A DNA stretch of 64,000 nucleotides from Orientallactaga sibirica (GCA_036365145.1 JAEOAD010000603.1:930001-994000), one strand, 5' to 3'. Counted from the first letter of the stretch, positions 45,812 through 57,589 are shown. Notes: a model not told the origin generated them from the sequence alone. Translations and numbers: made by a program.

Positions 45812-46946
45812 CTTGAATTAATTTAATGCTTGGGTTTTCTAAATATCTGCAGTAATGTAGATGTATCAATCAATCTGATATTATATATCTTCAGTGTAGG
45901 AGTTTAAGGTGTTAAGTGTGTTTCTTAAGGCTCTCAGAGTAATCATAGAAGTGACCCTTGCCTGCTATGAGAGTATCAAGTGGGGTGAATGGAACAGAAT
46001 ACAGTCAAGATCCAAAAATTTAACTCAACAATGTACCCCTTCAATGAAATACAGCACAGAGTATTTGTGCAAAAGCAGGTATTATGACAAAGTCACAGTT
46101 CCTAAGGATATGTGTTAGCCCACGCCCTTAATCCTGTCAACTGGGAGGCTAAGATTTCTGATCTGTAGAGAGTTCCAAGGTCAGCTTTTGATCAAGAGAG
46201 ACCCTTCCCCAATGAATGACAGAGGAGGAAACAAGTCAGGAAGCAACAAATGAGCAGCCTAGAATATAGCTTATTTAGGAATGCCAGATCTGACCATCCA
46301 TCAGGATTATATACCAGGCTTATTTGGTGGGTACTAACCTGGTGAAAACCAAGTTACCTTTTGGAACAGGTTTGATCACAGCTATGCTGCATGGCTGCTT
46401 GGTTCTTTTGCTGTGTTGTGGATTCAGTAAGTCAGGCTGCGTCTGTTGGTCTCAGCTTTCTCTGCGCCCAATGCTGCTGGCGAGCTCTTTCCCAAGTCTC
46501 TGTTGCTTGCCATGCTTGCACTCGTGGTGGGGGAGGGGAGGCTGTGAATGGTGGCTGAAGTCCGTCTGCTCCTCCACGTGATCCTCTTCCTCACAAGCCT
46601 CTCTGTTGGTCTCTACCGTCCCCCTTCCACATTTCTTGAGTTTGTGAGGAGGCCGTGTGAGTGGAAAGAATCCCCTCACCTGCCTTTAAAAGTCCTGCAG
46701 CTCAGCTGTCTCAGGCGGAGCCTAGCCGCGCCGCCACCACGGCAGCCGCGGCAGCTGTGGAGCCGCTTCTGCCCGCTTCTGTGGGCTCCAGACGCTCTGG
46801 ATCTCTCCTACTTCTCTGCTGTGCTTGAAAGTTTACTATGTCCCTCACTTTTTAATAGAAGGGTGTATTTTGCTGGGGTTTGTTTTGCTGTTATCCCCTA
46901 CCCTTTTTTGGCGAGGTTCCTATGTCACCATCTTAACCGGAAGTCT
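45812..46946 (-). promoter_or_regulatory. Young L1: 5' UTR and promoter region
   Basis: About 1.1 kb precedes ORF1. The distal part at 46,690-46,780 is the most CpG-rich DNA in the window (gcggagcctagccgcgccgc), fitting an L1 internal pol II promoter. A B1-like fragment in plus orientation seems to lie at 46,108-46,225 (cacgcccttaatcctgtcaa ctgggaggc). No tandem monomers are seen, unlike in old L1 no. 1. Confidence 0.7.
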
Positions 46947-47225
46947 ATCTATATCATCTTAAATGGGGGAAAAAATCTTGAAGCATTTCCATTAAGATCT
47001 CTAACTAGACAGGAGTGCCCACTCTCATCACTGCTTTTCAACCTAGAACTTGAAGTATTAGTTCAAGCAATATGACATGAAAAAGAAATAAAAGGATTAA
47101 AAATTGAAAAGGAAGAAGTTAAACTAGACCTAGTTACAGATGACATGATTCTATACATAGCAGAACCAAAAAAATCCTTGAAATGATATACACTTTCAGC
47201 AAAGTGGCAGAATATGAAACCCACA
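46947..47225 (+). pseudogene. L1 fragment no. 4: ORF2 reverse-transcriptase part, continued
   Basis: It resumes the plus-strand frame broken at 39,552: [40 protein letters not shown], then a stop. DDMILYIAEPKKS in the following sequence corresponds to the FADD region (here TDD). It fades out at an AT repeat near 47,240. Confidence 0.8.
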
Positions 47226-48034
47226 CATAAAAATCACTAACCTTCATATATATATATTTCAACAATATACAATTTTTATTTAATTTTTTTCTGTACACTT
47301 ACTGAAGACTGAAGTCCTGAAGACATCTTGGTTGGTTTCTCTTATTGTAAATTATAAATAATGGTCCTATTTTTTTTTATATGAGTGAGCAAAGGTTTCT
47401 CAGATAGTCAAGAAATACTTAAGAAATTTGCTGTGTAATGCTGTTTGGCTTTTAAAGAAAGTGAGAAACTTTTCTGATAATTGCTATACCATTTTTCATT
47501 TTTCTCCAGCAAAGAACTAGAGTTCATATACAGCTTTACCAACAATTGATTTCAAAAATAACCATTTTAATAAATTGTATCATAGTGTTTCATTTACCTG
47601 ATGGCAATTGATGTTTGAATATATTTTAATGCTATTATTTGCCATTTGCAGAACTTTGTTGGTGTGCTGACATTTTCAAATACAAATTGTTTCTCAGATG
47701 AATATGATTTTCAAATATAGATTTTCTTAAACTTTTAAAGAAGGGTCTCAGGGTGCCAAGACTGACATCAAACTGGCTATGTATCTAAAACTGACCTTGA
47801 GCTCCTGATCCTCTTACCTCAGTCTCATAAATATTGGGATTGTAAGCATGTGTCATTACCCCCAGATTCAAGTACAAGTGTACAATATTCAAGTTCTTTT
47901 ACAGTTCTGATTGTTATTCGACACTCAATATACACACAAATTCTATTACTGTGGTATATGGTAGATATGTTTCTCATCATTTGAATAACATCAATATTGC
48001 TTTTAATATTGGCTGTATAAATGTAATCTTTGAG
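47226..48034. other. AT-rich sequence with traces of old repeats
   Basis: Possible very old L1 ORF2 complement lies at about 47,500-47,690, and a diverged reverse-strand B1-like piece at about 47,735-47,870 (agggtctcagggtgccaaga, tcctgatcctcttacctcag). No gene is seen. Confidence 0.4.
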
Positions 48035-48178
48035 GGTTATCGTTTCTCTACATCCTTGGCAAGCTTTTAAATACTTGTGTTGTTTTGTGTTTTGATAATA
48101 GTTGTGCTTAGGGGATGAGATGATATATAATTATGCCTTTTAGGTTTTAATTTCTCAGATGTTTAGTGATGTTGAGAC
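48035..48178 (-). mobile_element. Ancient L1 ORF2 fragment
   Basis: tctctacatccttggcaagc, gataatagttgtgcttagg, gatgagatgatatataatta and tctcagatgtttagtgatgt follow the complement of the L1 ORF2 C-terminal region. It is highly diverged. Confidence 0.6.
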
Positions 48179-48798
48179 ACACACACACGTATATGATTTT
48201 TCTTCTAAATACACTATTCTCTCCTTCAACCATCTCATTTATTCTTCTAAAATAGCAGATTTCAGGCAAACATCCATAAAGTTAAGTTATATTTTAACAC
48301 AAAAATAACTTGTATTATTTTTTTCTCTACTTAAGCACATGCCTTTTATTAAGCTAGCTTAAACCTCCACTTTTTAAATTTAAATATAATTAGGTTCCTC
48401 TTTATTTTACTTATTATTGGTTTCTTCTTACATAAAAATATTTTTCATTCTTTTATTTTCTTAATTTCATGCTTCTTATTTGTATGTTTTTTTCTTGATT
48501 TTTTTATTAGTTATGTATATAGTATATATACAGCCATGATGGTACCAAAACATAACTTGTATTAAATATAACTTAAATCCACACACCAGAGGTACTCAGC
48601 TTCTACCCTAACACACAGATCAATTTTAAAAAACTATTAAATATAAACTCTGACTTGGTGTATAAAATAATTTCCTGTGCCTCAAATTATTAAAAACCAT
48701 TATTAGAAATTGAATTATTTTCTTTTTTGTTATATTATATTGTGCATAAAGGCTGAGACAGCTTAGTTCTGAAAATATATCTTAAAAGTTGTGTTTGA
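48179..48798. other. AT-rich sequence, nothing recognised
   Basis: A short (CA)5 run starts it. T-rich stretches follow; no gene or clear repeat is seen. Confidence 0.45.
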
Positions 48799-48910
48799 AG
48801 GGCTAGGATGTAGCTCATTGGAATCCACTTGTCTGGAACACACATGTACAAGGCCTGGTTTGGATTTCCCAGCACTGTCAAACAACAGCAACAACAGCAA
48901 CAAAAATAGC
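48799..48910 (+). mobile_element. ID-like SINE with (CAA)n tail
   Basis: agggctaggatgtagctcat tgg... aaggcctggtttggatttcc cagcac fits the ID consensus in sense. It is followed by a caacaacagcaacaacagca tail, as is typical for ID elements. Confidence 0.75.
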
Positions 48911-48920
48911 ACCATCAGAT

Positions 48921-49078
48921 TACTTTGTTGTTTGTTTTCAGGCAGGATCTTACTCTAGCCCAGGCTAACGTGGAACTCACGTTGTAGCCCTGGATGGCTT
49001 TGAATTCATGGTAATCCTGCTACCTCAGCTTTCCTGAGTGCTGAGATTAAAGTTGTGAGCCATAACTCTCTGATTCAG
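48921..49078 (-). mobile_element. B1 SINE, reverse strand
   Basis: caggcaggatcttactctag cccaggctaacgtggaactc ... gagtgctgagattaaagttg. It is moderately diverged. Confidence 0.8.
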
Positions 49079-49378
49079 ATTAATGATTTTAACTAGGCAC
49101 CAAAACATCATTTTCAGAGCTGTCACTTGGTCTCCTTTTCTTACTTTCATCCCTGACATTTCTGAGCACGGAAAGTGTTTTTTAAACACACAAACATGTG
49201 GGTGGCTACAGATAGCCCGCCCCAGAAGGAAAGCACAGCCAGTGAATTTTCTCTTCATAACAGCTTTCAGGCATTGAGACCTTTTTCTATTCTATAGGTA
49301 TTAATTTCTTCATTTTAGACATAAGAATGTACAAACTAAGAAGCAAGTCAATTTATATTAAACTCCATGACGCTGAAC
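49079..49378. other. Nothing recognised
   Basis: Small frames on both strands (49,025-49,277) overlap each other and the B1 edge. No domain is seen. Confidence 0.4.
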
Positions 49379-49494
49379 TTTTTTTTTTTTTTTTTTTTTT
49401 TGTGGTTTTTCGAGGTAGGGTCTCACTCTAGCTCAGGCTGACCTGGAATTCACTATGTACACTAAGGGTGGCCTCAAACTCACGGCAATCCTCC
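49379..49494 (-). mobile_element. B1 SINE, first part, split by an LTR
   Basis: A T run (49,379-49,401), then cgaggtagggtctcactcta ... cggcaatcctcc. It is continued after the LTR by tcctcctacctctgcctccc at 50,179. Confidence 0.9.
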
Positions 49495-50178
49495 TGTTGG
49501 GCTTTGCTAGTAACAGGCTGGACCGGTGAGAAGGCTGGCCTGAACTATTGGACATGGTCAGGGGCCCTGGGCTGTGGGGTTGCAGCTGGACCTCTGTCAG
49601 GGGTCCCTGGCAAAGGTGATTGCCTTCCCTATGTTGTAGGGTGCAGTGAGCTGTCATCACCCAGAGTGGGCAAAACTGGCAAGGCGCTCCCCCAAACCCC
49701 AAAAGCTCTCACCATTCCATAAGTCAGACTTTGCCCCTCACAGTTCCTGACCTGTGGCTAGCTGCCCAAGAGACCCTCATGTGGCTAAAGTCACGTAGCC
49801 TTCTCACCCCCCACAGTTCTGAAGTCACAGCCTCCTGTTAATCTCTTCCGTCCTTCCCCCTACCTTCCCTTATCCTTTCCCCATAGCTTTGAAGTTACTA
49901 GTCCTTCCTCTATCTAGATAACAGCCCATAAGCTATGCATCCAATTGCCATTCAGTCTGTACATGCCATCTCAACCTTCCCCAAGTGTTTATAAACCCAA
50001 CCCCCCCCCCTTTCAATAAACGAGTGCTGTCCATCAGACGGTCTCCCAGGTGCTCATTGCCCTGTCCACCGCGATCACCCGCCCAACCAGGAGGACCCTG
50101 CTGCTCCCCTTCCAACTCGTCTCTCCCTCGCCCTGGACATTGGTGGCCAACGCCCCCGGGAACGGAACAAGCCCCATA
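49495..50178 (+). mobile_element. Class II (ERVK-like) solo LTR inside a B1
   Basis: This 684 bp LTR starts TGTTGGGCTTTGC and is flanked by a perfect 6-bp duplication TCCTCC (49,489-49,494 and 50,179-50,184), the size usual for class II. AATAAA lies at 50,015-50,020 and a TATA-like tataaaccc near 49,990. It aligns throughout with 11,078-11,792, but its final CACA is CATA. There is no internal sequence, so LTR-LTR recombination removed it. Confidence 0.9.
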
Positions 50179-50242
50179 TCCTCCTACCTCTGCCTCCCAA
50201 GTGCTGGGATTAAAGGCATGCACCACCATGCCCTGCTTGACG
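50179..50242 (-). mobile_element. B1 SINE, second part
   Basis: cctacctctgcctcccaagt gctgggattaaaggcatgca ccaccatgccc is the remaining B1 5' part in reverse orientation. Confidence 0.9.
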
Positions 50243-51514
50243 CTGAACTTTTGATTGTACACATTTTTAAAATTACTGTTCTTTAGACAAGTATGATGAA
50301 TTAATATGAGTCTAGACATCAGTGGATATTCTTAATAATTTAGGAAGAATATTCATAACTAAATGTTTAATAATTCCACGATTAAAACTTATAAATATTA
50401 AAAAAATCATTAGCACTTAAAAACTACTCTTAAGGATGCATTTTAGTGTAAGAAATAAACATTGTGATGAACAGTTGTACAAATTATGCTAAACACACAG
50501 ACTACAACTTCTTATTGCCTTATTACAATGGAGAAGAAGAAAAAGAGGGAAGAAATGAAGATAGACCTATCCTATTTCCCAGAAGTGAAACCATACTGTA
50601 AGTGACTATTTCTACATGTTTCCTGCTTGCTTTCCATGAAGCAGGGCTGTAGATCATGACACTTTTAAGGGACTGGAAACTAGGAAGATGAATATCAGAT
50701 TATGGCATACAAATGATTTGAATAAAACTTCATGTCTGGCCCAGAAACTATTTCTTGCCTCAGTTCATTAGAAATAGGAAATTTTAATTTTTGTAAAATG
50801 AGTCTGATATTTTGTGATAGAAAATTTATAGCATTCTTTTACTTAATGCATAATTTATGCTTTTGTTCACATATATCAAAGAGCTTTGAAAATAACCAAG
50901 CTGTTTTCATATAATTGGATAGTTATTACTTAAATGTATATGTTTTGCCTACACAAATTCTTTATCTTCCATGTAAAAATCCTTTATAAGAAAAATTCAC
51001 TACTAATTCACTAATTAAATATTCTTTGTTCATGGGTTCATTAGATTTCTAAGATGGGATAAAGTATGCTTATTTTTTCTGAAAATTAAACTGACATTAA
51101 TATTTTAATAAGCCAAAATTATATAATCAATATAATATTAAGCATGCTGAGTAATTAATGACACCTAAGAAGCCTAGTGCTTATATACACAAGTTAACAT
51201 AAAGTGTTACTGGACAATTTTGGTAACAGTTATTTCCAAAAATTTACAGACTATCAGAATTGCATTGTCTATGATTATAATAAGAAATATTCAAGTGGCT
51301 ACCGCTAATGGAGAAGAAAAGAGAATTGCACTTTATTCCCAGATTCTTGATTCACTTATGGTAATTTATAACTAATCATGTCAAGAAAAAATGTATCAAT
51401 TGCTATTTAGTTTTAGAGCAATATTGAGTGTATAATGGCATAAATAGAAACATAATCACAATTTCTTTTTTCATTTTTTATTCTATTTTTGAGGCAAGCC
51501 CAACAGACTGGCTT
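50243..51514. other. AT-rich sequence, nothing recognised
   Basis: About 1.3 kb without a gene or recognised repeat. Confidence 0.5.
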
Positions 51515-51761
51515 GTTTTTTAATGTGAGTGAGAGTGATTGAGATAGAGAGAGAGAACAAGAGTGAGAGAGAGTTGGTATGCCAAGGCCACCAGACATTG
51601 TAATCAAACTCCAGATGTATCTGACACCTTGTGTGCATGTGTGACCTTGTGCTCTTGCATCACCTTGTGCATCTGGCTTATATGGGACTTAGAGAATTGA
51701 ATATAGGTCTTTAGGCATCACAGGCAAGTTCCTTAACTGCTAAGCCATCTCTCCAACCCCA
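51515..51761 (-). mobile_element. B2-superfamily SINE, long form, diverged
   Basis: gagtgagagtgattgagata gagagag, then tgacaccttgtgtgcatgtg tgaccttgtgctcttgcatc (long-form middle) and a head ending ccatctctccaacccc. Confidence 0.75.
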
Positions 51762-52139
51762 TAGTTTATTTCTTGCATAGAAGATATTTAAAAAAATAGT
51801 TTGAAGTTGTCTTTTCCTTAGAGTTGTTAATTTTTCTTATTTATAAAGTAATATAAATAATATTTTCACAATTTCTGAAAATTCATAATTTTACAACCAG
51901 AAGTTTTCTTAACTAGTAATCACAACATATTTTAAAATATAACAATTATATGAAAATACCCATTTTATTGAGATGTTAATTTTTAATGTCTTGCATAGCT
52001 CTGTTTCCATGTTGTCCATAGGTTATAGGTTGAATGCTCTCATCATGCAGTTTATCTCAATATATGTGATAAGAAAAAAAAATCAAGGACAGTCACTTAT
52101 CTTCTTGTCTGATAGAGAGATCTCAACTCTTCTCCATTT
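51762..52139. other. AT-rich sequence, nothing recognised
   Basis: No gene or clear repeat is seen. Confidence 0.5.
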
Positions 52140-53240
52140 TCTGTCATCTGTAAAATAAAGCAGATTCTCCTACCAAGAGTGAGAGCAGCTTGAAGGTATG
52201 CAAATTATTTGAGAGATTTTTGGTGTGCAAGTCCATTTTTCTCCAGAGAGCAGTGAAGTATAAGTTTCCCGACTATGGGATTCTGACTTAGTTTCCTGTA
52301 TCAGATATGCATTCTTTCCCACTGAGCCGGCCTCATGTCTAGTCAGAGAACAGTTGGTTACCTGCAGAGGCTATGTGACACTATTGCACAAGTGTGACCT
52401 CTGGTACAGCTGACTGATTTCATAGGCTGCAGAGTTCCTGCTTATTCATGCTCTTGGTGACCATTGTTTTTTCAGCAGCTCTCACAGTGCTGCTTAGCAC
52501 TAAGAGGGCTAGCCAGAAGGGAACTAGTTGCCTTTTTGGTTCCAGCATAGAATTCCACTGTCCTGTGACTGCAGTTTGTGGTGTCTTCAGCCATAAGGAC
52601 TTTCCTTTTAGCTTTGGAAGGTAATCAAGTGTTTTGGCAATGGACTACATTGTTTTGGGGACCTCATGGGTCTATCTGGCAAAGAGCTCATTGTGGAGGG
52701 GGGGCACCCATCTTTGGGCCTGGGAATTATCAGCCAGAGTCCATGGTTTTAAGATTAAGCTTTTTCTACCTTCTTTCTAGACTGTACCCCCTCCCTTTAT
52801 TGGCTATATTTTATAGAATGCTAGTCATAATTAGGATGCTTTGGAAATGATTCATGTCATCTTAAAATTTATGTAATCTCTCCCCACCCTCCCTACCCCC
52901 TAAATCTTCTAAGTCTCCCTCACTTCCAATATTCTGCCCTCTTCTAACTTGTAAGGTAACTCCTTCTCTCCTCTCTCTCTAGTTCTTCTCTCTATTAGTC
53001 TCATTCTAGTTTCCTGTCCATATTTCTGGTGCTGACAACATGGTTGACCTTTATCTCTAATTGATTCCGGTTAGGAATCCCAGATGAGTGAGTAGTTGCT
53101 GCATTTGTCTTTTTATGTATGCCTTTGTGACCTTGCTTAGAATGACTTTTCCCCCTTCCATCCACTTACCTGAATTTTTTTCCCATTAATACTGAGTGGA
53201 ATTACATTGTGTATATGTACCACATCTTCATTATCCATTA
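52140..53240 (-). mobile_element. L1 insertion no. 5: inverted part (ORF2 end and 3' UTR)
   Basis: The left part matches the L1 3' UTR at 28,800-29,900 (ccaagagtgagagcagcttg, atcagatatgcattctttcc cac, ctcattgtggaggg). From about 53,060 it is the complement of the ORF2 C terminus (gatgagtgagtagttgctgc, actgagtggaattacattgt). It breaks at 53,240 into plus-oriented L1 3' UTR. Confidence 0.75.
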
Positions 53241-53660
53241 AGATAATCAACTGCCTGTCATGAGACTTGTCACCTCTCCCACATCTGCCAGGGCACAGGA
53301 GAATTGCAGTGGAAGCAGCACCAAAAACACTGCACTTAACTGCTAGCCTGACAACCAGCTCCAGAGTGATGTTGGCAGACACAGTGATCAAGCAAAAACT
53401 ATCAAAGCAGAAATCCAAAGGCTGCAAAGAACTCAACACTAACTCAGACTGCCAGGGACTTGCCATGACTCAGGAAACATTGTGGAAGATATAGGGTAAG
53501 ATTGTAAGAACCACATAGCTGGGCACTGTTACCCCATTATCCCATTGGGACTGACTGAGGCCTTAATGACCCCTCAGTGAATTCCATAACCCCACTGGTG
53601 AGGGCCCTAGGGAAATGGTAACTGAGGTGAGGGGATAAAAGATTATAATCTGTTAAAAAA
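53241..53660 (+). mobile_element. L1 insertion no. 5: sense 3' end
   Basis: gtggaagatatagggtaaga ttgtaagaaccacatagc and the following block resemble the terminal L1 3' UTR in sense orientation (compare the complement of 28,660-28,740 and the plus-strand copy at 59,400-59,480). It ends in an A/T-rich tail near 53,655. The small plus frame at 53,267-53,494 is not taken as a gene. Confidence 0.6.
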
Positions 53661-55065
53661 GATAAATTTATTAATTTTTTAAAAATCAAGGAGAAAGATT
53701 TCAACCACTTCATATAGTGATAACAAAATCAAGTTAATAAAAATGATAATATGATAGTATTGGTACACAAATGCCTTGTCATATATATTCATAAATTTGA
53801 CATGTCCAAGGAAATAGAGATGGCAATGTGTCTGCCACTTAACTTCATAAGTGTAGGATGATAAGTTTTGGTTTTGTTTTGGTCAAGCTTTTGTTTCTAA
53901 TCTTAATGTTCTGATTCTCAATAGGATGATCTTTCAAAAATATTGTACATGAATTCAGACAGAAGCATTAACATCATTATCATTCCTGGAGATAGATATA
54001 TATATTTGAACAACATGTCTTATTTGACTACTCATATAGAAATGGGAAGAAAATTCACATCAAACACCACCCAGAGGACAAAAATCTTATAATCTATTTC
54101 TATCCATGTACCATGATTTTTTTTTCTGAATTATTTCTCAGCCCTTATCACCTTTCTTTTCCTGCAACATGCAACATTTCCTCCTCTGTTGTTCTTGCAA
54201 TTCAGCTCCCTGCCTTTGCTTATACAACCTTTCAAATCACTTAGAAAACTGACCAAACAAGCACAAGCTTAGTCTTCATCATCTTAGTATGTGGTAGAGC
54301 ATACTAGGTAAGTATTTAAATCCCAATTTTACACTGAAAGTGTTTATGAACATCTTTCACAGATAATTATTAGACTTTATATTCCTTTAAAGTAAAAATC
54401 TATGATGAGAGTAGGTGAGTTAAATCCTATAACCTTCTTGCATATTTTGTCATTTATTTTCAAAATGCTCTTCAGAAAGGGGATTTTTGACACTTCTAAA
54501 AGCAGCACCAGGGGAACTCAACTCACTTAACTTGGAGACATTTCATAATTTTCAATATGCTACACTGGCAATCAGGTAACATGAAGTTGAACAAAAATTT
54601 AGAATTTCATAGTAGCTATTAAATCCACAGCAATTTAAATATATAGGTGATATGAAAATAAATGTCCACATTTACCAAATAAATGGAGAATGTGAAGAAA
54701 TTTACAGTGGGTAAATAAGTGTAGGGCTTAAATACAAATATTTTTGAATATATTGTTCTTTTTTACTTTTAATTATTTTTGAGTAAGGTCTCTCTCTATA
54801 CATAGACCAGGCTGGTATTGAGTTCACAATCTTTCTCTTTCAGTAGGAATTTCAGAAACCTCAAAAAGATATAAATCAGCTATTGTAATCACTTTGGATC
54901 AGGAATGTTCCACAATGATGGCAATAATAAAGGCAACAAATGGATATTCTTTATTCACTTTCAAATTCACAATAGGAAATCATGTAATGATGATATTTAT
55001 CATTTCTTTATGGTAATACATCAGGCATAATGAACCATCACATTCTCGATGTTCAGATATACTTT
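53661..55065. other. AT-rich sequence, nothing firm
   Basis: A possible diverged B1-like fragment lies at 54,775-54,850 (taaggtctctctctatacat agaccaggctgg). Otherwise nothing is recognised. Confidence 0.45.
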
Positions 55066-55260
55066 TTTAATTTATTTATTTATTAGAGACAGAGAGAGGG
55101 AGAGAAGGGTGGGGAGAAAATGGGCGGGCCAGAGCCTATAGTCACTTCAAACTCCAGATATATGTGCCACCTTGTGCATCTGGTGCATGTGGGAAATGGG
55201 GAATTGAACCTGGATTCTTAGGTAAGTGCCTTAACCACTAAGCCATTTCTCCAGCCCCAG
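55066..55260 (-). mobile_element. B2-superfamily SINE
   Basis: tttaatttatttatttatta gagacagagagaggg, the core (ccaccttgtgcatctggtgc) and a head ending ccatttctccagcccc. Confidence 0.85.
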
Positions 55261-56869
55261 GTAAATTTTTGACTTTGACCAACTCCAAGAATTAAAGAAG
55301 TTTTTTTTGTTGTTGTTGTTTAACATTGAATACATGACTTGTGTCAATTAAAAACATATCTTGTGCAAATATGAAAATGCATAGGAAACTTTTGGTTGTG
55401 TATTTTAATATTTCATGGAAAAGTCTTACAGCATCATGGGTACCTTGCACCTGTGCTTGCCATGGGTGAGATCATTTTCTGATTGCATTAGATATGAGCA
55501 CTAACATACAAACATTACTTTGAAAGTTAAAATATTTGCCTTCAAATATATAAACATAAAATTATTCACCAAACCCAAGTTTTTGAAATTAATTAATGGA
55601 GGAACTACATATTAGTTACCAGTGAGAAATCATTCCTAACTTCATTTGTTTAAGATGTCAGGTACAGAATAGGATATAATAACTGGCATTTTAAAAAACC
55701 TGAGTTAGCAGTCTGCTTTCACTCTTTATTATGTCAATGAAATAATGCATCCATTCATCATTGTATCCTGTCTATGTATAAGATTAAGGAGACCTGTAGA
55801 CACATGCCCTTTCCTAGATGATGGATCAGATGTACCCAACAAAGAGAAGTCGCAGCAGTAATATAGGTTTGGCTTAGATTTCTTTTGGGATACGGTTGAC
55901 TATGGTGCATGTAGCAGGAGACTCAGATGAAATAATGTGCTCTTCCAGTTACTTCTAAAAGGTTGAGACTTCCTTTTCTTGCTTTTTTTCAGATATCTGT
56001 AATAGTTTTAGGTATTCTACTGCATCCATTTTTATAACCCTAAATCATATTCACTTTTGTCATGTTTACTAATAAAACAAATGAGGAAAACCAAACCAAG
56101 AGAAGACCAATAATCACATATGCCACATATGAGGTTGCATATGGTTGCAGAAGCAGTTGAAGCTGAGGATTGGAGTGAGTCTTGAAGGACCTCTGCAGAT
56201 TTCAGGAGTTTAGAGAACCAGAGTGGAAGATCGTTAACTATGCAAATCATGATGAAGTCAACCAATAGAATTTCTGCAAAATTACCCTAAAAGAAGAAAT
56301 GAAGAAGAGGATATTTATTTACCCATCTACCTGGAGTGTCATCTATGATTTTACCTTTAGAAAAGCATACTTGAACTGAAGTGCAGATAGACTTTGGAGG
56401 CTGTGCTAGATGGAAACACTTTCATTTCAAAATTATGTTATTTTCATCCTATGAGGAAAAACAAAAGTGTATAATTATGCCTATGTACACCCATTGTCTT
56501 TTTTACGTTCAGGTTCTATGACTGCCTGAAAAAAAAATACAAACTTCCAATGAGTTACTACTTTTCATGAATAATCACTTTTTGCTTAGTTGAACAATTA
56601 TACCAACTATTCAAACCCAGCTAGTTCTAATGTCATCAAACTGGTTACAGAAGAAAATAGAGCTTTCAAGAGCTTCTATGAATGAAGATACTGAGGCTAT
56701 TACCATCAGTAATGCACCAAAGTCTAAACATTTCTTTGTTTAGACAAATTGTAGTTAATCATGAATAAAAAGTTCATCAGAATCTAAAAATATAATCAAA
56801 CAAATATATTCAAATATGATTTGGTTTAGAAACCCAATGATGGTTCATTATAGTGATTAATTAAGGTAA
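55261..56869. other. AT-rich sequence, nothing recognised
   Basis: A (GTT)n tract lies near 55,305-55,321. A 77-codon minus frame at 56,032-56,265 has two hydrophobic stretches but no recognised domain and no supporting exon structure. Confidence 0.4.
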
Positions 56870-57250
56870 TTTTTTTAATTTAATTTTTATTAGTTGTAGA
56901 AATACTTAGTATGTAATCAATACATGTTAGTACCATCCTTTCCCTCATCCCTGCCCCTTTTCAAAAGGGGCCTTCATCATTTGGGGTGTAGGTCATCCCC
57001 ATGGGGATTGTGGGTCATGCATTGTGGGGGCAACAATCAGTTATGGGGGGAGAGGCAATGTCTCTATGCATAATGTCCCCACTTGTGGCTCTAGCAATCT
57101 TTCTGCCCCCTCTTCCACAAAATACCCTGAGCCATGTTGAGTACGTTTTAAGTCGACTTCAGTGATGGGTTCTTAGGAGCCTCCAGATTCTGCTTTGGTA
57201 GGTGTTGGATGTCCTTAGTGTCTATTTCCTTCACCCTTGTGCTGATTTTC
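56870..57250 (-). mobile_element. L1 3' UTR fragment
   Basis: It is a close relative of 5,905-6,285: ccatcctttccctcatccct gcccc, ccccatggggattgtgggtc, gtgcat-aatgtccccacttg tggct, ttcttaggagcctcc. It is 5'-truncated, and the T-rich left end is the complement of the tail. Confidence 0.85.
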
Positions 57251-57589
57251 AATGTAATTTGTAACAAATACACATAAATTTGTAATTTGTGTTAAATAAA
57301 ACTATTTATGGAGAGGAAGAGTCGCATAGTCTGATATCTATTAGCTAAACAGAGCACCACCTAAAAATGATGCTATAGTTACTTGCTAACTTTGATAAAA
57401 TCTATAGAGCTTAATGTCATAGCCAACATCTGGTACATTAAATGAAATGTATAAGCTACTGAGAACAGTGGTATATTGGACTGAATTATAGCTACTTTAT
57501 ATGATTTTCATAAAATAAAATCCAAAATAGTAACTTGGACAAAATAAATAGAAAAGGAGGCAAAAAGTTTTAATTTCCTCATAATGGTA
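57251..57589. other. AT-rich sequence, nothing recognised
   Basis: No gene is seen. Confidence 0.45.

Larger units (their letters stand above)
39553..46946 (-). mobile_element. Young full-length L1, about 7.4 kb
   Basis: The element runs from a T run at 39,553 (complement of the poly(A) tail) through 3' UTR, ORF2, ORF1 and a long 5' UTR to about 46,946. It is inserted in an older plus-strand L1: the host sequence ...aaagtcaatatcatc / tatatcatcttaaatgggg is continuous once the insert is removed, and the repeated atatcatc is consistent with a target duplication. It is the least decayed large element in the window, with two nonsense codons and one frameshift across both frames. Confidence 0.9.

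Noticed and set aside
46548..47075. 175-codon plus frame crossing the L1 5' UTR as a gene or fusion
   Set aside because: It reads antisense 5' UTR of the young L1 and then the older L1 ORF2 across the insertion border. The open frame is fortuitous.
53267..53494. 75-codon plus frame as a small protein gene
   Set aside because: It lies inside L1 3' UTR-like sequence.
56032..56265. 77-codon minus frame with hydrophobic stretches as a membrane-protein exon
   Set aside because: An upstream TTGCAG-like acceptor is present, but there is no matching donor, domain or partner exon.
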